Shown here piece by piece: positions 34,601-43,600 of a DNA stretch of 64,000 nt. The notes under the pieces are model-generated. The model was not told the DNA's origin and made no database searches. It worked only from the letters and a program-made list of their open reading frames with translations. The position numbers were made by a program, and so were the translations under genes. Numbering within the stretch: the first letter of the stretch is position 1; every line of letters starts with the position of its first letter. The DNA comes from Cordylochernes scorpioides (taxonomy: Eukaryota > Arthropoda > Arachnida > Pseudoscorpiones > Chernetidae), in NCBI GenBank assembly GCA_030710605.1, contig CP092876.1:59774252-59838251 (forward strand). The letters are read 5' to 3'.

Positions 34601-37600
34601 TGCGATGTTGTCCTGTTGACAACAATGTCACCTACACCTTTTAGTGTATAAGAATTTTTCCTTTTTTCAAGTTCCAACTTGTGGCAACATTGTTCTGAAA
34701 TTAGGCTTATTTGGGACCCATTGTCCACTAATGCTCTACATAGCACAAATGAGCCATCCTTCGCCTTGACTTTAATAAGGGCTGTTGACAGTAGAATATT
34801 TGTTTCCGTTTCCAAAGGCATCGCATTACAGATGGTATTTGTTGAAATCAACATCTCTTGAGAGGTTGTTGGTTGTGGAATGGATGGTTCAGAGTTGTAT
34901 TCATGCAGAAGAGTATGATGGTTCTGCTTGCAGTTTTTACATCTTGATGTGATGAGACATTTGGATATCTCATGATTTGCTCTAAGGCAATTTTGACAAA
35001 GTTTATGTTTTTTAACTAATTCCCATTTTTTAGGCAAGGGAAGATTTATGAATCTCTGGCAGTCATTTAGTTTATGAATTTGATGACATAAAATACAATT
35101 TTGACCTTTGTTGACATAAAGGCCATGAGCCATCATATTTTTGCTAGAGATTTTTTGTTCCTGGAACAAAGGAATTCTCATACCTTGCAGGCTTCTAGCA
35201 TGTTTTTCTAAAAAATTCACAAAGTTTTCAAATGTTGGATATTCTTCATTTTGAAGGGTTAATTCCCATTCTTTCCTGAGGGCTTCACCGATTCTTTTTT
35301 CAAAAAAATTGATCAGGATTAGATCTGTTAATGTGTTTTTCTCAAGTCCTAGCACTGAGAGATTTCTAATGCCTTCATTGCAAACATCAAGGATCTCATA
35401 GAGAGAACCAGCCGAAATAGATTTTAATGGCCTTATGGAGAATATTTTGTTGATTTGTGAAAAAGCCAATTCTCTTCTGTTATTAAATCTATTGCATAAG
35501 GTATCCCATGCTTGCTGGTAGTTTTTGTCAGAAATGGGAAAACCCCGAATCAACTTTTCCGCAGGACCCTTAACAGATGCATTTAGATATTGAAATTTTT
35601 GTATTTCCGTTAGTGTTTGATTTGAATTGATGGTGGAGTTAAATATTTCTCTAAAACTAAGCCAATTGGCTGAATCACCATTGAAAATGGGTAAATTTAT
35701 CTTAGGTAAATTAACATTGGATTCGGGCAGTTGTTTATCACTATGAGTATTTTCTTTGGTTTCAATCAAAGATAAAGCCTCTTCAATAGACACCAACATA
35801 TTAAAAATATCCTTTTTGGCCTTTGAATAATCGCCATATTGTGTATCATCTAACTCTGATTCTAATAATGTGTTGATAACTTGATTTAGGCTAATTTTCC
35901 TTTCATTAACTTCTTGTTGGAATAGCTTTAATCTATGTATGTTTTTGGATTCTACAATAGCTTCATTCTCTGATTCCAGATCCTTTATTTCCTGAATAAT
36001 AAAGTTGAATTTGTGCCGAATTTTAACTTCTGATTTAGGCATGACTTTATTTTAAGAATTTTAAGTTTTCAAATGGCTTACCTTAATTTTTTAAAGTATC
36101 CGACTCGATGAGGGACCATAATGTTCGTGGCATGAATGTTCAGTAAAAGATACTAAGAAGCACTTTGCCACTTGTCTTGAATTAGTTTATTATCTTTGGG
36201 TTTTAGATTTATGAGTAGCTACCACATGAATTTTATTTAGATTACATGAATTGACTTAGATTTTGATACTAGTGGTAGAGAGAGAGAGAGAAAACAAAAA
36301 ACTATTAATTAACCAAAACTAGAAATTTACATACATGTTGATTGCTTTAAAATTTACATATTAAAGATTTATATTGTACAATTGAATTTAGAATATTTTG
36401 GCTTAATTTTCATATATAAAATTGAATTTAAGGAAATTATTAACTATAGGATCCAACAATCATTGTAAAACGACATTTGAAAATTATCCCTCATGTGTTT
36501 CTTTTCAACGAAAAATCAAAGTTTATTTTAAGGAGAAATAACGATTATTTCTAACCTTAGCGATGAGGTATGGAAGGATGAAATGTGAAGAGTAATGATG
36601 AACGGAAAAATAAAAGTGTCCAGGGATGGGAATCGAACCCACATTGTTTTGCTTACCGGGCAGATGCCATGTCCACTAGGCTACCCTGGAATAATTTTCA
36701 AATGTCGTTTTACAATCACAAGCCGCATTATATTATATTGTATTATAAAAGGCTACTATCAGTTAGTTGCCTGTTGAAGGACGTTCTCATAAAAACTGTA
36801 AAATGGTTGAGAAAAATATTTTTCTGGGACCTAGAAGTGGTTACTGTCAACTCATGCATCCTATACACCTAGAACATGAAAATAAAGGACTAAGGCCAAT
36901 TTGACATGAAAAATATCTCAACATTTGGTGCAAGAACTTGTGGAATGAATGTCCAAAACGTATGAAAGCTTCAACTTCAGCAAGCTAGGAAAGGATGGCA
37001 AATCAGTTCCACAAAGCTAACATCCAGACTGTCAAAGAGATCAAGGTCTATTGTCTCCAATCCACACCTGGTGGATAGAGAAATAACATTATTGTGAAAC
37101 CTGTAGTGACAAACCTGCTCTTCATTTTGGGGATTGTTTCTGGAAATACCTTACTTTATTGAAATATAAATTAAAGTATCTATTATTTTTTGTGCATTTT
37201 TATTATTGTATGCACTATTAAATATATTTCCATTTGTAAAACATAATGTTTTCCATTATATTTTATAATGTAGGGGTTTAAGGGAAGATGCACAAGCGGA
37301 TCTTATTACATGCACAGTAGGGATAATTTTACTGTTAATTTTCATTTTGATGTATTGTATACAGTTGATCATTAATAAATTATGTTTGAGTTATCAAAAC
37401 TGCCTTCTTTTTTTTTTCAGGCACAACAACGTGTGAACAGGTACAGCTAGATGAAGCAGAGTATCAAACATAAAGTTATCTTGACAAGTATAGATTCCGT
37501 AGCGATTGGATGTTTGCTAGAATCCTTTTAACAAATGTCTGTTAGGCAATCTTTTACGTGGGTAAAAACCGGGCGAAGCCGGGTACATTCGCTAGTTATA

Positions 37601-40600
37601 TATATTTTACATGTAAGCTTGTTATCAAGCTTATTGTGCAATAAATTAATGAAAAAGGAGCAATCCCTCAAAATATTGTGAGAAAAAAAAAATTTTTTTT
37701 CCTTCACAGACACAATTACTTTCTTTTTTAGTAGAGTAGTTTGTAAAATTACCATTTTTACTATTTTGACATTCTCTGGTTAGAGGACACTTCTCCCTAA
37801 AGGACACTTTGGCTCTGCAATTAGGTGTCCTTTACAGGGAGTTTTTTTTTTTGTTGTTGTTGTTGTTTCTTATCCCCTTGTGTAAAGATTACACAAATTC
37901 CATGAGTTCATGCTCCTCGAGCTGTTTTATGATAAGCAGCGGCCTCTCTCAAAGGTCCTGTTTAGTGCATCTAATTCAAGCCAAAATGTGTTCTGGAGCT
38001 GCAGGTACCAAGCTACATTTTGGGCAAGTGGAGTAGATTTTTTTTTATTATTTTCTATCTTCAATGGCTTGAGATGGCCTGTTCTGAATCTTGTTAGTGT
38101 TGTTTGATGCTGTCTATTTCTGAGGTTCAGAGCTCCTCCTGGGTCCACTCCACTTTTTTTGCTTATCCCTAGTACATGTGGTACAGGCCATGTTAATCAT
38201 TATGGGTAGAAGTAGGCAACTGCTTTTACTGTAAGTGCACCCCACATGTCTACACATGTGAAAAGCAGTTCGACATTGCATTTACAAATGTGCCAGATCC
38301 CCATTTGGTTACTTGCACTCGCTGGTGGGGTTGGACTTTTGCAAGAATTGGGGGCCATTGGAGCATTTTCAGGGAAGTTCTACTGTGTATATAAATACCC
38401 ACAATATATTATAACATTGATAACATATGTCAGAAGGGGGCAACAATGCTGTAACAGAAACATCATTTACAGTTAAATATTTTTGAGAAGTGTGATCTTT
38501 TTTTTTTATCATTTTTGTTTATTTTGTGTGTGTTTTTGGTCATGGCGTCCAAATTATAATTAGTTTATAAAAATTGCTAATGATTGGGTAAGGTCACAGG
38601 TGTTGAGCCTGCCATCTGTGGTGGCTGCTGCCCTTGCCATCTCTTCCACAGACGCCAGGTTCTAGATGAATATGTAAGGCCTGCTTTCTACCAGGAATTC
38701 TGCCATGTTTATAATTGCAGCCACCTGTAACTTCTAGGATGCTTGTCTCCCATTGGTGTAGACTGATCATGTGATGGCTGCGTGCAGCAAACAGTGGCAG
38801 TTCTGCCTGGCATCCGCGGAGGTCAACTTGTGGCACCCCTGAGCTCTCAGACCCTAGGGCTGGCTCGCGCACAAGTCAACCACGGCATACGCGAGGTGAT
38901 CCTATGCAAGGATCAGGCTGGTAAGGTGGGCCTGCGCATGCAAGCCATCAATAAGGTAAGTTGCTCCCACTCTGTATAAACGACTGTTTTAAAATATACT
39001 CATGGGCAAAACTTAAGGAAGTTGTACCTTTTAACATATCGGGATTAAGAAAATAACTCTGAACAATATTTGATACACATTGAAGACACACCAGATTACC
39101 AAGTGTGAACAAAAATTTTAAAATCATGTGATGTTTGTAGCCAAAATGCTGCCATTGATTTATTAATTTGGAATCAGTTTTCTTATCTTGTGAATTTTAT
39201 CTATAATCCAAATTGAATCTTATTATTGAAAAAACAGGGTTGCAATTTATAAAATACGCATATATATACACTCATGAACAAAACTTAATATTAATATACA
39301 TGCTAAAAGGTAAAACTTCCTTTGTTTTTGTCAGAGTTATTGTCTGAATACTGAAAGATATTTGATACACAGTGACCTTTATTGAAGACACATAAGCTAA
39401 CAAAGTGTGAACAAAATTGACTCTGTCTTCTTCTTCTTTTTCAAAAAAAATAATAAATAGATGACCAATGACATCAAATTATGAAACTTCCTTTAGTTTT
39501 GTCCATGAGTGTATATGTATGAAGAGTTCATGTAGGTTAAAGCAGGCCTCACCTAAAGGATGTGTGCAGGGAGTGTTTGTGGTGCTGGTGCAAGCCAACT
39601 CCCCAGCAGCTCTGGCTGGCCTGAGGTTTGGCGACCAGATCCTGCAGATCAACGATACTGTTGTTGCTGGCTTCACCATGACCCAGGTTCACGACCTCAT
39701 CCGCAAGGCCAATCCCAAGCGCATTGTGCTCCACGTCAGAGACAGGTATTCTCTCTCATGTAGATCTAATCATGGGCCAAATACACAATTTAAGTTTTTT
39801 TTTTTTTTTGCTTATCCCTAGTACACGTGGTACAGGCCATGATAATCATGGTGGGTAGTTAGCGACTGCTTTTTCTACTGTAAGCGCACCACATGTTTAC
39901 ACATGTGAAAGCAGTTCGACTTTGCACTTACAAATGTGCCAGAGCCCCGTTTGGTTACTTGCACTCGCTGGTGGGGTTAGACTTTTGCAATAATCGGGGG
40001 CCATTGGAGCATTTTTTTTTTTTAAACAATAAAACTGTCCAATGCGGGAATCGAACCTGGATCGTAGTGGTCGAAAACCAAACGGTTTAACCAGCCTTCC
40101 ACCGACATATGAAGATGTACTCATTTATAATCAACAGAATTGTTCTTTTTGATCATTGTGTTCAACATTTGATCATAACTAGTATAAGGCCATTTTTTTT
40201 AAATATGAGGCCTATTATTTTGTTGACATCACACTGGTGTGACATTTCTCAATAATTCCTGCTACTTTTTCGTTAGCCAGGCGCAAATGAAAAATCACCA
40301 AATAATGTAGAATTCTGCTAAATTTCTTACAACCATAAGGGGAATGTTTGTTTGGGGCCATGTGATCTATTCTCTTCATTCAAAACAAAGCGCAGTTTCC
40401 TTTTTTTTTTTTCATCTTAATTTTTGTTTTTAAACCAATATTTTTAAACCTAACCTAATTTCATCATAAATTTGTTTATAGTTGAATATTTATGAATTTT
40501 ATTCTGTTGACTGTTTTATCATTCACTTCACTTGGCGGCTTGGCTTGTGTTTGTTGTTGTTTCTTATCCCTTGTGTAAAGATTACATGAATTCCATGAGT

Positions 40601-43600
40601 TCATGACTTAATGGCTTGTGTTTGATTCACAATTGACAGCACCTGTCTAACAGAAAATTACCCAATTCCTTGTATTTGATGCATGACCAGAAGGCCAACA
40701 AACCTATGTTACTATGGCCTTACTAAGGCCGTTGCTTTCACCACTCAGCCAAGGTTTTACTGCCATTTGCTATCTCAAATGTTGATTGGCTGATAAGATC
40801 ACATGATTCAAACAGACAGATAGGGGGACAGGGCATTGCCATAGAGAATAAACAATTAAATAATAGAATAGAGAAACAGATTAATACTTATATTTGTCAT
40901 TTAATTTGAATCTGCTACGATGGGAATCATCTTTACTTGTTAATAGTATCTTGATTCTAAATAAATCTTTAACAGTGATTTGAACACTTTTATTTTATCA
41001 ATAAATTCTTGAATCTTCATTTTGATTTGAAAGACTCCTCGTCCTCACCACAGTGACAATAGAATTGACAGCTTACCTGATGGCCATCAGTTCCCCTATC
41101 CTCCACCTGAGGAAACCTCCCTCTAGAACGTGCAAAGAAACCTCCTTCATTCAACCCACTATAATTCAACACTTACTTTACTTCAACCCTTTTTTTTTTT
41201 CAAATCCAATCAGCCTTTTTTTTTTACCTACTTTAATTCAAATCCGATTTTTTTTTTTAATTTCCACAGAAAATTCTTACCTTTTGGGTTGTTGAAAAAT
41301 GTTGCAAAAAGATTTTATATAGACATTTGTAAATGTTTTTTTCATTTTTAAATCTATTTATTTTCAACGCTATATTTTTAAAATTTTAAAATCTATATCA
41401 ACACAAGGTAATAAGACCAAATCCAAATAAAAAAATAGTATGTGACGTTTCGGTAACAGCGTTGTTACCATCTTCAGACAAAAGTTTTTACTTTTTTAGT
41501 CAGTACTTTTGTCTGAAGATGGTAACAACGCTGTTACCGAAACGTCACACACTATTTTTTTATTTGGATTTGGTCTTATTACCTTGTGTTTATAATCTAT
41601 AATCCAAATTGTGCCTTATTAAAAATTGAAAGAGGGAGAGGGCTTGGCTCATCAGTGTTAAACCCTCCCACCACTGATAAGCCATGCCCTCCCTCTTTCA
41701 ATCTTCCAATAATTGCAGGATAAGGACTGTAGAAAGAATTGTAATTATATAGATTTTAAAATTTTAAAAATAGTGTTGAAAAATATGTTTATTATTTTCA
41801 TTAATAGATGGCAGCTAAGTTAATGAAAATAATTTTATAGAAATAAAATGTTCAAAGTTTGTTAACATTTTGTTTATCTTAAAAATGTAGTGCTGTAAAT
41901 TTGAAGTACTAATGAAAATGCGCAAGAAAATCCTACAGATTCATTCTAAAAGCTTTGCCTCATTTTTATTTGTAATTTTTGTCAAAATGTCAATGAAATT
42001 GAAAACTTCATTGGACCAAATATCCCAATTTTCTCTAAATATTATTTTTGTAGGTACATTGCCTTCATCTTCTTTCTTATCTCTACTCAATCATATTAGG
42101 GTATCAAGCCTGTAGAGTTCATCAATGTATCAGCCAATATAGTTCCCACATGATTTGGGGTTGCAGGTTGAGAATTGCACTTAATACATGATGGGAAAAC
42201 CTTGCAACCATTTCTGGAAAGTCCTTGTCTGTAGATGACTAGACTTAAGTCTGGAAATCAAGGACTGCTGTTCCCTTGGGAGGATAGGATTGGTGCTTGT
42301 GGTACATTCCCTAATTTCCTAAAGGTGGATTAGCCAGAAATTTGTATCCTGTATGTGACTGGCCCAAAATCACATTCAGGCTTCCATTCCAAAGAAAGTG
42401 CATAATTCCTACAAGAAAATAAGACCTTATAATAACGAAAAGATTCAAAAAGGATAAGTTTCTTTATTTGAAAAATAAATTCGAGCTTTCGGGCGTAAGC
42501 TGCCCTTCTACAGGAATAATGGATATAATTTTAAGTAGTCTTACGCCCGAAAGCTCGAATTTATTTTTCAAATAAAGAAACTTATCCTTTTTGAATCTTT
42601 TCGTTATTATAATTATTGAAAGGATTATTCGTCTTAAAATAAGACCTTATCCAAATAAATTAATGGTATGTGATGCCTCACTAACGGCATTGTTAACATC
42701 ATCAGACAAAAGAATAAAATCATTTTATTCCTTTGTCTGATGATGGTATGATGATGTTACAGAAAAATCACACACTATTAATTTATCTGGATTTGGTCTT
42801 GTTACCTTGTAGGTATAATCTATAATCCAAATTGTACATTTCATGTATAATCCTATGTATAATTTGATCATGATGCTTGCAGGCCATTTGAGCGCACGGT
42901 CACTATGCACAAGGACAGCATTGACACCATCGGCTTTGTCTTCAAGAATGGCAAGATCATCTCCCTGGTGAAGGATTCCTCTGCTGCCCGCAATGGACTG
43001 CTTACTGACCACCAGCTCCTGGAGGTGAGGACAGTTCTTGGCATGGAGTTGCCATAACTGTGGTGGCTTTTAGTACTGTGGCTGCAGCACACTCGGGTTC
43101 AAACTTAACTAACCACTTATATACACCTTGGTCAGTTTATATATACAGTTGTCTATAGCGTCCCCTCTAAATAGCACCTTCCTCTCTATAGCGCCCGATT
43201 TTAAATACGTAGTACGATGCGATTTACATTAAAGGTGACCTGCTTAAAGCACCCCCTCTCTATAGCACCCTATTTTGGTGAGTCCCAAGAGGGGGCGACA
43301 GGTTTAACTGTATATATATCAGTACAATTGTGCGTATTTTCAGTTTATTTACTCGCTGATTGGTTCTCCAATATTGTGTCTCCTTAATTATCCAATCAGC
43401 ATGCAGCGGTTTTTTTTTTAGATTGCATTGAGCAATGAAATTCTAAATATAAGATTGTGATAAATTTAAACTTATTTTTGGTTCATATGATTATTTTATT
43501 TCAAAAAGAATTATACGCGTCAATGGGCTAATGCATAATGTTATATAGTTATATGCATAAAGTTTTTTTTGGTAATATGGAGTTTGTTATAACAATGATA

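Larger units (their letters stand above)
31107..36458 (-). mobile_element. BEL/Pao LTR retrotransposon lacking RT and integrase cores
   Basis: LTRs at 31107-31443 and 36122-36458 are 337 bp each, begin TGTTCGTGGC and end GGATCCAACA, and look identical. The 5-bp target duplication is ATCAT at 31102-31106 and 36459-36463. One ORF of 1489 codons fills the interior on the minus strand. It carries BEL gag, protease, RNase H and C-terminal domains, but has no reverse-transcriptase palm and no integrase core. Identical LTRs indicate a recent insertion, presumably driven by another element's enzymes. Confidence 0.93.
37740..38385. mobile_element. MITE family B copy 7, split by LINE and SINE
   Basis: Family B sequence (gaggacacttctccctaaag, ctgcaattaggtgtccttta) stops at about 37845. 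Its right end (agggaagttctactg) reappears at 38371-38385. The gap holds a LINE 3' end and a truncated SINE. Confidence 0.7.

Noticed and set aside
31573..36042. Single host gene encoding a large acidic protein
   Set aside because: The ORF lies between identical LTRs with a target duplication and has BEL gag, protease, RNase H and C-terminal domains.
41400..41625. Firm call of a hammerhead ribozyme
   Set aside because: The core resembles one, but stem III and a cleavage site are not evident and an extra base sits before stem II; kept only as a finding to test.
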